From positions 1-59,338 of the forward strand of contig CALSCO010001064.1 in assembly GCA_943704415.1 (NCBI GenBank): 59,338 bases of DNA, written 5' to 3'. Of this stretch, positions 24,137-35,919 are shown piece after piece. Origin of the DNA: Parvularia atlantis (Eukaryota; Opisthokonta; Rotosphaerida). A model generated the notes under the pieces. That model worked only from the letters and a program-made list of their open reading frames with translations. It was not told the origin of the DNA and ran no database searches. Position 1 is the stretch's first letter. Each line of letters opens with the position of its first letter. Both the position numbers and the translations under genes were made by a program.

Positions 24137-27100
24137 ATGCAGTGGCCGCAGGCGTGGCACGTGATCGCCCTGCTGGTGGCGGCGCGCGCGTGCGCTGCGG
24201 CGGGCCCTGCGGTCGGCCAGGTGCGTCGCGCGGCCTGCTGCTGCTGCTCCTCGTGGTGCTGACGGTGAAGGCGGCGCGTGCCAGTTCGGCACGGACGCGG
24301 CCGTGGTCAGCGTCGTGTACCTCGGCCGCACGCAGGTGCAGCGCGAAGTGTCTCGTTGCACGACGCGCGTGTGCTGACCTGTCCGCGGGCCACCAGCACG
24401 TCCTGGCGCACACGAGAGAGCGCGAGGTGTGGGCGAGCCACGACGAGGGCCGTGCGTGGGCCGAGCACACGGCGCTGCGCGGCAAGGCCGTGCGCCTCGT
24501 GCCGCACCCGAGCGACGACGCGCAGGTGCTGCTGGCTCCCTCCTGCATCGGCCGCGTAAGGCTCACGCGCGCGCAGGTCTACGTGCTCGGCGACGGCCTC
24601 ACGCACTGGCGCACGACCGACGGCGGCCGCACCTTCGCGCCCCTCGCCGCGCCCGCGCGCCCGTCCCTGACCACCGGCGCCCTCGAGCTCTCGTCCGCCC
24701 GGCCCGACTACGTCATCTACCACGGCCAGGCGTGCGGCAACTACACGGGCGCGCCACCGCTACAGTGCTGGGACACGACGGCGCGGATGGCGCACGACAA
24801 CGGCTTTTGGCACGTCTGACGCGCACATCCGGCGCGCAGGCGTACGTCTCAATTGACGGCGGCGCGTCGTGGCGCATGATCATGGAGCGGGTCAGCCACG
24901 TGCGTGCGCGATCGCCGCGGGCGGGTGTGCGCACGCCCTCGCAGTGGCTGATTGCGGGTGGTGGCGCGCAGTGTCAGTTTGCCATCAACGGGCGGTTTCA
25001 GGGCGCCGCGCCGGAGACTGTCTTCTGCGGCCACGCGCTAACTGATCGGTGGGACGACGTGCGTGCACGTGCACGGCGGCGTGGCACAGCGTGACCTGAG
25101 CGCCCGCGCACGCAGGAGTACGCCGTCTACCTCATGCGTAGTGACAACCTGTTCGACCCGGCCTACCCGTCCAAGTGGATTTTCCAGCGCTACATGATCG
25201 ACTTCTTGGTCGTCGCCGACTACCTGCTTGTGGCGTCGGTGCGTGTACGAGCAGCGTCGCGTGCGCGTCGTGACGCCGGTGTGCGCCCAGCCCAACACGG
25301 ACGGCACGGTCGACTTGTACACGTCCAAGGACGGCATCGGCTTTGTCAGAGCCGCCTTCCCCGCGGGCGACACGCTGAACGAGCATGTGCGCGGCACCGT
25401 GGCGGCCGCGCTGCTGCTGCTCACGCACGGTGCGGCAGGACTACCTCTTCCTCGACTCGAACGAGGGCACGATGTTGATGGCACTTGTGGCCTCCTACGG
25501 CAGCGGGCTGTGGGCGCACCTGGTCTCGTCGAGCTCGAACGGGCACTACTTTGTGACCAAGCTGGAGCACGTGCACGCGCTCGGCTACACGATCGACGTC
25601 GAGAACATCGCCTCGCTCGAGGGCGTCGTCATCGCCAACGAGCTCGTCAACTGGGACACGGCCTCGGTTGACGATCGCCAGGTCCGCACGCTCATTTCGT
25701 TCAACGATGGTGCGTGCGCACCCGCGATCTGCAGCGAGTGACACTGCACCGCCGCTCAGGCGCCGTCTGGCGCGGCATCCCGGCGCCTGACCCGTCGGCC
25801 TGCGAGCCGACCGTGCTGGAGGTGCCTGCCCCATCGCCGCTGCTGTTGGTGCTGCCGCGCACGCCTCACGCCTCGCCGCTCCGACCGCAGTGCCAGCTGC
25901 ACCTGCACGGCAACACCGAGCGGCAGCAGGTCGGCGCCATCTTTTCGTCGTCGAGCGCGACGGGCCTCGCGGCGGGCGTGGGCAACGTTGGCGCCGAGCT
26001 GACCGACTACAGCCGCGGCGACACGTACCTGACAAACGACGGCGGCATGACGTGGCGCATGGTGCACTCGCACGCGATGGCGGCTGCCGACCACCCAGCT
26101 GAAGCACACGCGCAGATCCGCCGCGGACCGCACTTCCACGAGTTTGGCGACCACGGCGCCGTGATCGTAATCGTGAACGACCTTGACCCGACCGACCACG
26201 TGCGGTGCGCGACGGCGGTGTGGCGTGCGCTGGGCTGCGTTAACGCCTTGCACACAGGTACAGCTACGATGAGGGCGAGACGTGGACGTCGCTCACGATC
26301 ACGCTGCCCGGCACGCTCGTGCGTTGTTTCGACCATGCGCATGCGCGTGGCGTGCGGCTCATCGGTCGCGCGATGCAGATGCGCGTGAGCGAGCTGACAA
26401 GCGAGCCGAACGCGGAGAGCCTCGTGTTTGTGCTGCACGGGTACCTGTACCGCAATGGGACCAACACGGGCGAGTACCAGGTGCGTGGTGTTGTGCGCGC
26501 ATGTGCGCGTGTCAGGAGCGCGCTCATCACTCGCGCGAGCACAGCTGATTTCCATCGACTTTGCGCCCGAGCTCACGCGCCAGTGCACCGCGAGCGACTT
26601 TGAGCCGTGGCAGCTCGTGATCGACAGCGACGCTCAGGACCGCTGCGTGCTCGGTCACGAGGCACGTCGCGCCGCTGCGCTGCATGGCTTGCTCTGACGC
26701 CGTGCGCAGATCACTTACCGTCGCCGCAAGCCGTCGTCCAAGTGTTACATCACCGACAAGCACGAGCTCGTCGAGACGGTCATCGACCACTGCCCGTGTT
26801 CGGCCAAGGACTACGAGTGGTGCGTCGCGGCACATGAGCACCGGGCGCCGCTCAGCCGCGTGCTCCGCTACGGCCACAGCGACATCAACTTTGCGCCGGC
26901 GACAGTCGCGGGGCAGCTCACGTGCACGCGCATGCTTGGCACGTCCGACCTGCCCGCCAATTGCACACTGAACCAGTACTACAACAGCTCGAGCGGGTGC
27001 GCAGCGTCAGTGTGCGTGAGCGCTTTGTGCACGCCTCACCGTCGCGCGTAGCTTCCTGCTCAACCCGGCCAGCACGTGCGTCGGCGGCCTCACGCTCGAC

Positions 27101-30100
27101 CGGCCCGTGCTCGTCAAGTGCGACGGCAGCAACGGCGGCGGGTCGGGCACGCCGCCACCCACGGACGACGGCGATGTGGCTGCGAGCGAGGTGCGTGCGT
27201 GCGCGCTCGAGCACAACGTCGCTTACGGCGAGGGCGGCGGCGTAGACCAACTTCCCGTTTGCCTCGTTCAACTCGCTCGACTACTTTGGCACGTCGCCGG
27301 TGCGTGCAAAGATGTACGAGGCCGGTAGACACGCGTGTTCACCGCCGCGCCGCGGTGCCGGCAGCGCGCGCTTCTTCTCGACTCGGCAGGCTCGGTCTGG
27401 CTCACGCCGGACGACGGACTAACTTGGACGGCCGCGTTCAAGTCGAACGGCACCAGCGGCTTTGTCGTCGCGCGCGTGATCATGCACCCGTACCAGCCGT
27501 CCTGCGTGCGTCTGCTCTCACTGAGCAGCAGCAGCAGCAGGCTGAGCACGCGACGCGCAGGCGCTCCTCATCATCCCGCGCGGCCGCTCGCTGATCACGT
27601 GTGACTCGGGCGCGACCTTCCGCGGCCTGTTTGCGGCGGGCGAGAGCGTCTTTACGCAGTACTACGTGCGTGCCGCCGCCTGCGGGTCTGCGCATTGACG
27701 CTGCTGCCTGCAGGCCACGCCGGTTGCGTTCAAGCGCGGCGAGCCGTCGACGTTCATCCTGTTCAAGCAGAACTGCGCGGGCGGCTGCCACGCCGAGGTG
27801 CGTGCGCGTGCGACGGTGCGCCTGCGGTGCGCGCGCTGACGAGGCATCCAGGCGCACCTGACCGAGGACATGGGCGCGTCGTTCGCGCTGCTGACGACAT
27901 ATCCCCGCAAGTGCGTCTTTGCGATGAGCGCCGACGTCCAGCCCAAGAACGCAAAGAGTGCGTGGACGGGTGCCTCGCTGCGTTGCGTTGACGCCCGCCG
28001 CAGCCATCTTCTGCGAGCTAGACGACGACCCGGTTGGCACGCAGACCCGCTTCGGCCCGTACTCGCTCTACGCCAGCGACGACAAGTTCCACACGCGGCG
28101 CCAGGTCGTGACCGACGTCGTGGGACTGCTCGCGCTGCAGAAGTACATCATGACGGCGACGGTACGCTCCTCGCGGCACGCAGGCCGCTGTGACGCGCTT
28201 GGCTGACGTGGCCTGGCGCACGGGTCTGCAGTTCGACGCGGTCACGAGCCGCCTCGACCTCATCGTGTCGCACGACGCCGACACGTTCAACCCCGTCGAG
28301 CTCAACCTGGACCGGCAGGAGGTGCGCGCGCGTACGCACACACAGCACCTTTGCGTGCGTTGCTGACGCGTCGGCAGGCGTTCACGCTGCTCGAGTCGTC
28401 GAGCGTGCACTCGATCTTTGTGGACGCGCTCACGCACCCGTACGACTCGTTCGGCGTTAGCTGGGGCACGCTGCTCGTGTCCAACTCGGACGCGACCGAC
28501 TTTGGCGTCGTGCTCGACTACACCAACCGCCAGGGCGCCGCGGTCGACTACGAGCGCGTCGAGGGCCTCGAGGGTGTGCTGATCGCGAACGTGATCGCCA
28601 ACCCGGATGAGACGCAGGACAACCTGCCGGCGCGCGTGCAGTCGGTGATCTCGTTCGACGACGGTGCGACACTCTCTGGGGCACTCTGTCGCCGCTGCTG
28701 ACAGCGTGTCCAGGCCGTCTGTGGACGCTCATCGCCGCACCCATCGTCGACTCGCGCGGCGAGCCGTACGGTAGCTGCATCGGCGGGTCGTGCAACCTGC
28801 ACGTGCACACGACGGCCGAGGGCCGCTTGCACGGCAACGTGTTTTCGTCGTCGACGGCGCCGGGCGTGATGATCGCGGTGGGCAACGTCGGCGTGAGCCT
28901 CGAGCCGTACGACGAGTGCAACACGTTTATGACCACCGACGGCGGCGTGTCGTGGAAGGCGGGCAGCACTGGTAGCGCTCGCCCGTGTCTGCGTCTGACG
29001 CGTCGCGCACGCAGGAAGTGCGCAAGGGCCCGCACCTGTTTGAGCTGGCCGACCGCGGGAGCATCGCTGTGCTCATCCCGGACTTTGGCGAGACTAACTT
29101 GCTGCAGTGCGCTGGCCCCACTCGCGCGCACCGGAACAGCTTGCTGATATGCGTGTGGGCGGTCGCAGCTACTCGTACGACTTTGGCTCGACGTGGACCA
29201 CGTTCCAGTTCAGCCCGCGCAAGCTGCGTGTGACGGCGCTGATGACTGACCCGGACTCGGTGCGCGCATCGCTGCTGATCGCTGCTGTGCACAAGCTCAA
29301 GGGCGCGGCACAGGTTTCGCGCAACGTCCTCGTCTTTGGCGCCACCACGACGCCGGCCGACATGGGCGCGGGCGTGCTCTCGCGCATGATCCAGGTGGAC
29401 TTTACAGGCTTGCACGAGCGCCAGTGTGCGTGGCCGCACGGACGGGCGTGAGCTGCGCGCGTGCTGACGGCAGCGCAGGCACGGACGCGGACCTTGTGCC
29501 GTGGCAGATGACGGGCCCGGGCGACCAGTGCGTGCTTGGCCACAAGGTGCGCGCGCCACTGAGCAGCACAATGTGTTGACTGCGCGCACCTCAGACGACG
29601 TACGTGCGCCGCAACGCCTCGACCGCGTGCTTCATCGACGACCCGCTGCGCGCGCCGCGCATCGTCGCGACGAGCAACTGCACATGCGCGCGCGCCGACT
29701 ACGAATGGTGCGCGAACGTCATACGTGCGACCTGCGCCTCGCTGACGTGCGCGCGCCGCAGCGCCACGGGCTTTGCGCTGCGCACCGTGGACCAGATCTG
29801 CGTCGCCAAGGACCCGGCGACGGTCGCCGAGCCGGCCAACTGCCGGCCCAACACGTCATACCAGGTGCCATCGGGCTACCGTCGCATCCCCGGCGACACG
29901 TGCGCGGGCGGGCAGCGACTCGAGGCGCCCGTCTCGAGGCTGTGCGTGGGGCCGACGGCGGCGCCGCCTCCGACGACCGCGCCGACCACGCCCGGCGGCG
30001 GCACGGGCGCGCCCACGCCGACGCTGCCGCCGAGCATCGTCAGCACGACGACGACGTTTGGCGTGAACAAGATGGTGGCGTGGTACCACGTGCCGTCGAC

Positions 30101-32565
30101 CAACAACGCGCTGTTCGTGCTCGAGTCGGGCGACGTCCACCTGAGCGACGACGAGGGCAAGACGTGGACGCAGCCGGACCTGGCGTCGTATGACTACCCG
30201 GTTGTGCGCATCACGGCGTCGTCGCAGGGCTACACGGTGCGCACGAGCGCTGGACGACGCCTCGCACACACGCTCACGTCCCGTGCGCGGCGCCCCAGGT
30301 GCTGCTGCTGACGGAGATGCAAGCGTACTACATGAGCACGGACCTCGGCCTGACGTACCAGCTCGCCCAGGCGCCCGTGCGGCCCGACTACACCGCGGCA
30401 CCGCAGTTCCTCGTGCCGCATGAGAAACACAACGCGGCGCTGATGGCGCTCGGCCGGCCGCTCACGTGCAGCACGGGCAGCGCGTGCGCGACGGCGCTGT
30501 ACTACAGCACGCAGAGCACGGGCGGCAAGTGGCGCGAGGTGAGGCAGCTGACCGACGTGACCGAGTGCATCTGGCTCGACACGGTCAAGGTGGGGAACGA
30601 GGACGAGGGCGCTCTGTGCATGGCGCGCAACAACGACGCGACCGGGTCGAGCCGCGTTGTGCTGCTCGAGGACTTTTCGCCGCGTGAGATCGTGCGCAGC
30701 GTCTACGACTGGTTTTACGCGCTCGGCTTTGTCGGCGTGGTCGTGCCGCGCGCGTACAACAGCGCGCTCGGCGATGTGTGGATCTGGGGCAGCGACGACA
30801 CAACGTTCCTGCAGGCGAGCTTGCCGTCGACGGCCGTCGTGGGCTCGCGCTACAACCGGCTGGTCAAGTCGCCGCGCGAGTCGATCGTGCTTGACATCAA
30901 CGGCGCGCCCACGCCCGGCAGCGCCGCCGCCGACTCGGTCAAGATGGGCGCGCTGTACACGTCGGGCTCGCGCGGCACGAGCTTCGTCTTTGCCAAGTCG
31001 CTCGGCTATGTCTACCGCACGCGCAGCGCGCACGACGTGCAGCAGCTGCCCGGCATCGACGGCATCCTCATCGCCAACATGGTCGCCAACCCGAGCGAGT
31101 ACGCGGCCAACGACGACCCGGTCATCCAGACGGTCATCTCGTACGACAACGGCGGACGCTGGCGGCTCGTGCCGGCGCCGGCGCTGGACGCGTACGGGCG
31201 GCCGACGACGTGCCAGCTGGTGGTGCGTCTCTTTGCAGGCGGCCTGTGGCGCGTGCTGACAGTTGGGCGCGCAGGACGGTTGCTCGCTGCACCTGCACTC
31301 GCTCACGCGCACGCCGGGCGCGGGCACGATGGCCATGGCTGTGCAGCCGATGGGCTCGAACGGCGCCGTGGGCCTGGCCGTGGCCGTGGGTAACGAGGGC
31401 GACCGCCTGGGCGACTACGCCAGCGGCGACACGTACGTGACGATGAACGCCGGGCGGACGTGGACGATGGTCCGGCGCGGGCCGCACCTGCACGCGTTTG
31501 CCGACAGCGGCGCGTTGATTGTGCTCGTAGACGACAAGGACCCGACCAACCACGTGCGGTACAGCTGGGACTACGGGCAGACGTGGCAGGTGCACGATTT
31601 TTTGCCAGCCGACCAGAAGATGAGCGTGACGATGCTCGAGGCGTTTGCCGAGGCGACGGCGCAGCGCGTCATCCTGTTTGGGCGGCTGACGACGATGACG
31701 GGCACGCTGCTGAGCGTGTCGGTGGACTTTGCGGGCGTGCACCAGGACGAGTGCGGCGACGACGACTACGAGGACTGGCGGCCAAGCGACGACACGGGCT
31801 CGTTTTGCGTGCTCGGCCACCAGCTCACGTACCGTCGGCGCAAGCCCGAGGCGCGCTGCACGGTCAACTCGCACTTTATCAAGCCCGTGCCGGTGCAGAC
31901 CAACTGTGCGTGCACGGACAGCGACTACGAGTGCACGATCGGCTTTGAGCGCGCCTCGACCTCGAGCGACCAGTGTGTGGCGCTGTCGCCCGAGCTGCGC
32001 GCCGAGCCGGCCAACTGCGTCAAGGGCAGCACGTACCAGGTGCCGTCGGGCTTCCGCAAGGTCCCGATCGACACGTGCGAGCGCGGCATCGACAAGGTGC
32101 GCACGCGCCCCCGACGGCACACGACTCACATGGCCGCCGCAGACGGCGCCCATCACGCGCGTGTGCGGGCAGCAGTACGCCGACCCGACGGCCGCGCCGA
32201 CGACGCGCGCGACCGTGCGGCCCACGTCGACGCAGCCTGTGCCGACGTCGACGCGGCCGCCGGCCACGAGCGCGCCGACGCCGACCAAGGGCACGCAGGG
32301 GTGCGGCACCGCATCCGCGCGTGTCTGCACACGAAGTGTCTGTGACACGCGCCGCGCACGCAGGTCGGGCGACGGGAGCACGGGCGCGAGCGCCGGCGGG
32401 CTCACGGCCGTCGACTGGCTGCTGATTGTGCTGGTGCCGCTCGTCGTCGGCGCGGCGGCGGTCGCGCTCTGGGTCTTCCGCGACCGCATTCGCGGCAGCC
32501 GCCTGTTCCGCTACTCGCGCGTGGCCGCGCAGGAGCCTGAGGAGGTCCTGCTGGACGACTACTAA
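24137..32565 (+). CDS. Type I sorting receptor with three VPS10 domains
   Basis: Sortilin/Vps10-type receptor, expected to cycle between Golgi and endosomes carrying hydrolases. Signal peptide at the start (ALLVAARACAAA). Three tandem VPS10 beta-propellers follow, at about 24.3-27.1, 27.2-29.9 and 30.0-32.1 kb. Each has Asp-box repeats (TTDGGRTF, TNDGGMTW, TPDDGLTW, TTDGGVSW, SDDEGKTW) and ends in a cysteine-rich 10CC module with C.C...DYEW/DYEC. Modules 2 and 3 close with near-identical linkers, YQVPSGYRRIP and YQVPSGFRKVP. A Thr/Pro stalk (32.15-32.3 kb), one membrane helix (WLLIVLVPLVVGAAAVALWVF) and a short tail follow. The tail ends RVAAQEPEEVLLDDY, an acidic dileucine signal like those bound by GGA or AP adaptors. 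Domains 1 and 2 are cut by many short introns. Domain 3 has only two, near 30.24-30.30 and 31.22-31.27 kb. Yeast Vps10 has two propellers and animal sortilins one. Confidence 0.9.
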
Positions 32566-32953
32566 GCGCTTTCTTGTCATGTGAGCAACTGTGTATGCAG
32601 CGCATTCAAGTTGGTGGTGAGACGGCGACGAGACAGCGCGTTTCGGGATGCCGGCAGACGACATCGAGTTCGCGGCGCACGCCACGACGCGGCGCAGATC
32701 GCGGGCCCGACTGCGCTCGCCGGCACCGTCAGGCGGGCGCACGCTGTGTGCCTCCTGCCGATGTACCGCCTCCCGACCGCCGCCGTACGCTGCCTGCACC
32801 TTGACGCCTTTGCGAGGACCCTGCCACGGGGACCCTGCCACGGGGACCCTGCCACGGGGACCCTGCCACGGGGACCCTGCCACAAGGACCCTGCCAACCT
32901 TACCTTGACACTGGCAAGCGCCTTTCGAGTGCACGTTGTCGACCGCAACACGG
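32566..32953. other. Intergenic region with minisatellite
   Basis: A 388-bp gap between the VPS10 receptor stop and the first acyltransferase. Short open frames are present but show no protein-like features. The downstream half carries a 14-bp tandem repeat. It probably holds the receptor 3' UTR and the acyltransferase promoter. Confidence 0.6.
32816..32898 (+). repeat. 14-bp minisatellite, six copies
   Basis: Unit GGACCCTGCCACGG. ACCCTGCCA recurs exactly every 14 bp at 32818, 32832, 32846, 32860, 32874 and 32888. The last two copies are diverged at their ends. It lies 56 bp upstream of the acyltransferase ATG. Confidence 0.95.
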
Positions 32954-33679
32954 ATGCGCGTGGTCGTCGTCCACCCCGCCCAGCCCGATCCGCCCGGTCC
33001 GCCGCGCACGGCGCGTCTGAGCGCGATCGACCGCTTCAACGCGACCGTGCCGCCCATCGGCGGCGTGTGGCGCTTCGCGGCGCCGTCGACGTCGCCCGTG
33101 GGCCACGCGGCGCGGACCGAGGCGCTGCAGCGGAGCCTGGCGCGCGCGCTGGCCGTGTGCCCGCTGCTGGCCGGCACGCTCGACCTGGCGCGCGACGCGG
33201 GCGGCGTCGATCGGCTCGTGGTGCGCGTGGGCGGCGCGGCCGACGGCGTGCCGTTCTACGTGGATGAGGGCGACGAAGCCGACGTGCACGAGGAGACGGT
33301 GGACGAGCAGCAGCCGCAGCGCGCGATGCGGACGAGCGCCGCCTTCGCCGCACCACTCGAGCCGTTCGCGCGGCCCGGCGCGCAGCTGCTGGCGGCGCGG
33401 TACGTGGCGCTGCGCGGCGGCGGCTACGTCGTCGCCCTCAGCATCTCGCACGCCGTCGTCGACGCCTGCGCCTTCTACGCCTTCGCCGACCTGTGGGCGC
33501 GGCTCCACCGCGGCGCGCCCCTCGACATGGGCGCGCTGGCCGTCGACGCGGACCGCGCCGCGCAGATCGCGCTCGTCCCGGCCGACGCGGCGCTCGTCGA
33601 TGGCGCCGTGCCGCTCGAGCGCACGTCGCCGGGCCAGATCTGGACGTGGGCGCCGGCGCGTGCGCAGGCTCCCTTCGAC

Positions 33680-33732
<53 letters not shown>

Positions 33733-34462
33733 GCTCGCCTTCGTCGCGCACTTCACGGCCGCCGAGGTCGCGGCGATGCGCGCGGCCGCCGCGCCCGTCC
33801 CGATCAGCGCGGGGACGGCCGTGGTCGCGCACGTGTGGCGCGTGCTCGTCGCCTTCCGCGTCGCCGTCGGCACCGTCGACGCCGCGCGCACGCCCGAGTC
33901 GCACTGCTGCTTCGCGATCAACCTGCGCGGCCCGCGGCGCGTGCCCGAGCTGGGCGCGGGCTACGGCGGCAACGCCGTGACAGGCGCCGACGTGGGCCGG
34001 GCGATCAGCACGCTCGTGCGCGAGCCGTTTGGCGCGACCGCGGCCGCCGTGCACGGCTTCGTGCGCTCGTTTGACGCCGAGCGACGCAGCGCGCTGCGCG
34101 ATAATCTCGTGTGGATGCAGCAGGTCGAGGACCGGGGCGTGCGCGAGGGCGCGCCGCGGCGGCTCGAGAGCGTGCGCTGGATGAACGGCGACGTGCCGGC
34201 CGACGTGATCTTCACCAACGTCGCCTCGTTTGGCCCGTACGCGCCCGACTGGGGCGACGGCCGCGCCGTGCAGTACGTGCCGGGCAACCCGACGGCGCTG
34301 CCCTTCGGCCCCGTGCACATTTACGGCACAGCGCGTGACCCGGGCGGCGTCACGGCCGCGATCTTCCTCCCCGCCGGCGAGTGCGCCGCCCTCCTCGCCT
34401 CGCCCGCCGCAATGGCCCAGCTGCGCGCCTTCGCGCCCGTGACGCGGCCCGCCCGTCTGTGA
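32954..34462 (+). CDS. HXXXD (BAHD-like) acyltransferase 1, intronless
   Basis: Predicted 502-residue acyl-CoA-dependent transferase of the condensation/BAHD fold. The catalytic motif is SISHAVVDACAF (HAVVD). A second-half motif VASFGPYAPDWGDGR sits where plant enzymes carry DFGWG, though that sequence is not conserved. Other family-like stretches are ISAGTAVVAHVWR (plant: SSFEALAAHVWR), CFAINLRGPRRVPELGAGYG and GNAV. It is a single uninterrupted exon, unlike almost all neighbours. A polyglutamine run (33686-33730) lies between the two lobes. The ATG at 32954 is the first Met in frame and begins the conserved strand MRVVVVHP. The acceptor and acyl donor are unknown; plant members make esters or amides of specialised metabolites. 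Its neighbour 50 bp downstream is a paralogue. Confidence 0.82.
33686..33730 (+). repeat. (CAG)15 coding run (poly-Gln)
   Basis: Fifteen pure CAG codons inside acyltransferase 1, in a likely inter-lobe loop. The second copy of the enzyme has no such run. Confidence 0.97.
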
Positions 34463-34512
34463 GCCTCCGCGCCCCGTTTGCTCCCCCCTCCCCATTCGAC
34501 GTGTCGCTGACG

Positions 34513-35868
34513 ATGGTGCGCGTCGTCGCCGTGCACACTGTTCGCCCCACGCACGACGCGCTGCCGCCACTGCGGCTCAGCGCCCTCGACCACTTCTACA
34601 ACGCCAGCCGCCGCGCGCCGATCAGCGGCGTGTGGCTCTTCACCGCCGCGCCGATCGACGCCGCCGACGCGCTGCGCGACAGCCTCGCCCGCTTCCTGGC
34701 CGTGCGCGCGCACACGTGGCTGGCCGGGCGGCTGCAGTGCGCCGTGACGGGGCTCGACGTCGTGCTAGACGGCAGCGGCGGCAGCGGCGGCGTGCGCTTC
34801 GTCGAGGCCGAGTGCGACCCCGATGAAGCCGATCTGAGACACGATCGCGACATCGCGTCTCAGCCGCACGGTGTCACCGTCTCGACCGCCGGATCGCGTC
34901 TCGCCCCACCGCTCGACACCGGCGCGCTGCTCGCGGTGCAGGTGACGCGCGTCACTGGCCTCGACCGCTGCGTCGCGCTCGGCGTCTCGGCCAGCCACGC
35001 CGCCGTCGACGGCTGCGCGTTTTTCGCGCTCGTTCGCGCGTGGGCCGCGGTGCACAGGGGCGACGCGGCCGAGAGCGAGTGGCTGCAGCCCGACCGCGCA
35101 CCGCTGCTGCGTCTCTTGCGCGACGTCGACCCGCCCGAGGGCGCCACGTGCGCGTCGTGGACGATTGGTGCCCAGATCGCCGACACGGAGGCGGTCAACG
35201 ATCGCAAGACGATCGTCGCCGTGCACTGGTTCTTCACGCGCACGCAGCTCGACGCGCTCAAGGGCGATCACGCCGTCAGCACCGGCTCGGCCCTGGCGGC
35301 GCACGTGTGGCGTGAGCTCGTGCGGTTCCGCTGCCGGCACGGTGGCGACGGCGACGCGACGCTCTGCGTGCCGGTCAACCTGCGCGGCCGGCTGCTGGGG
35401 GCCGAACAGTGCAAGCGCTTCACCGGCAACTTCGTCGGCTCGGCGCGCGTTGTGCGGCCGCTCGCGCAGCTGCTGCACGAGCCCCTCGGTGACACCGCGG
35501 CAGCCGTCGACGCGGCCGTGCGGGTGATGGACGCGCGAGCGCAGCTGCGCGAGCTCGCCTGGATGCAGCGCGTCGAGCGCGACGACCCCGACGGCTTCGA
35601 CCGCGTGCACTGGAGGCACGGCTGGGCGCGCACCGACCTCGTCCTGACCAACACCAGCAGCTTTGACGCGTATGCCGTCGGCTTCGAGCCGGCCCTCGGG
35701 CGCCTCGCGCGGTTCCTGCCGGGCCAGCCGCTGCTGCACGACGGCGCGCCGCCGCGCATCGTCAACGGCTCGCGCGACGTCCGCCGCGGCGACCTGCTCG
35801 TGAGCGTGCCCATGCCCGAGGACGAGGCGGCTGCGTTCCGCGCCTGGATCGCCACCGGCCACGCCTGA
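34513..35868 (+). CDS. HXXXD (BAHD-like) acyltransferase 2, intronless
   Basis: Predicted 451-residue paralogue of the upstream gene, 50 bp after its stop, and again a single exon. The shared N-terminal pattern is MVRVVAVH, RLSALDHFYNAS, ISGVWLF (copy 1: RLSAIDRFNAT, IGGVWRF). The catalytic motif is SASHAAVDGCAF (HAAVD). The second lobe has STGSALAAHVWRELVRFR, VPVNLRGRLLG, FTGNFVGSARV and TNTSSFDAYAVGFEP. Similarity to copy 1 runs end to end but is clearly diverged, so the duplication is not recent. The last residue lies 51 bp from the convergent 5-oxoprolinase stop. Substrate unknown. The 50-bp spacer leaves almost no room for a promoter, so co-transcription with copy 1 is possible. Confidence 0.82.
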   Translation: MVRVVAVHTVRPTHDALPPLRLSALDHFYNASRRAPISGVWLFTAAPIDAADALRDSLARFLAVRAHTWLAGRLQCAVTGLDVVLDGSGGSGGVRFVEAECDPDEADLRHDRDIASQPHGVTVSTAGSRLAPPLDTGALLAVQVTRVTGLDRCVALGVSASHAAVDGCAFFALVRAWAAVHRGDAAESEWLQPDRAPLLRLLRDVDPPEGATCASWTIGAQIADTEAVNDRKTIVAVHWFFTRTQLDALKGDHAVSTGSALAAHVWRELVRFRCRHGGDGDATLCVPVNLRGRLLGAEQCKRFTGNFVGSARVVRPLAQLLHEPLGDTAAAVDAAVRVMDARAQLRELAWMQRVERDDPDGFDRVHWRHGWARTDLVLTNTSSFDAYAVGFEPALGRLARFLPGQPLLHDGAPPRIVNGSRDVRRGDLLVSVPMPEDEAAAFRAWIATGHA

Positions 35869-35919
35869 CGCGCCGTGATACACTGTGCACAATAGTAGGT
35901 CCGTCGACAGCAGTCTTCG

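Noticed and set aside
32816-32898. CRISPR-like array
   Set aside because: The 14-bp units are contiguous with no spacers. It is a simple minisatellite in a eukaryotic gap.
32900-34570. 556-codon open frame antisense to acyltransferase 1
   Set aside because: Its product is a low-complexity Arg/Gly/Ala/His string with no motif. It is a shadow of codon-biased GC-rich coding sequence on the other strand.
32954-35868. Bacterial contamination or a bacterial operon (intronless pair)
   Set aside because: Flanking genes on both sides are intron-rich eukaryotic genes in the same base composition. HXXXD enzymes of this type are mainly eukaryotic.
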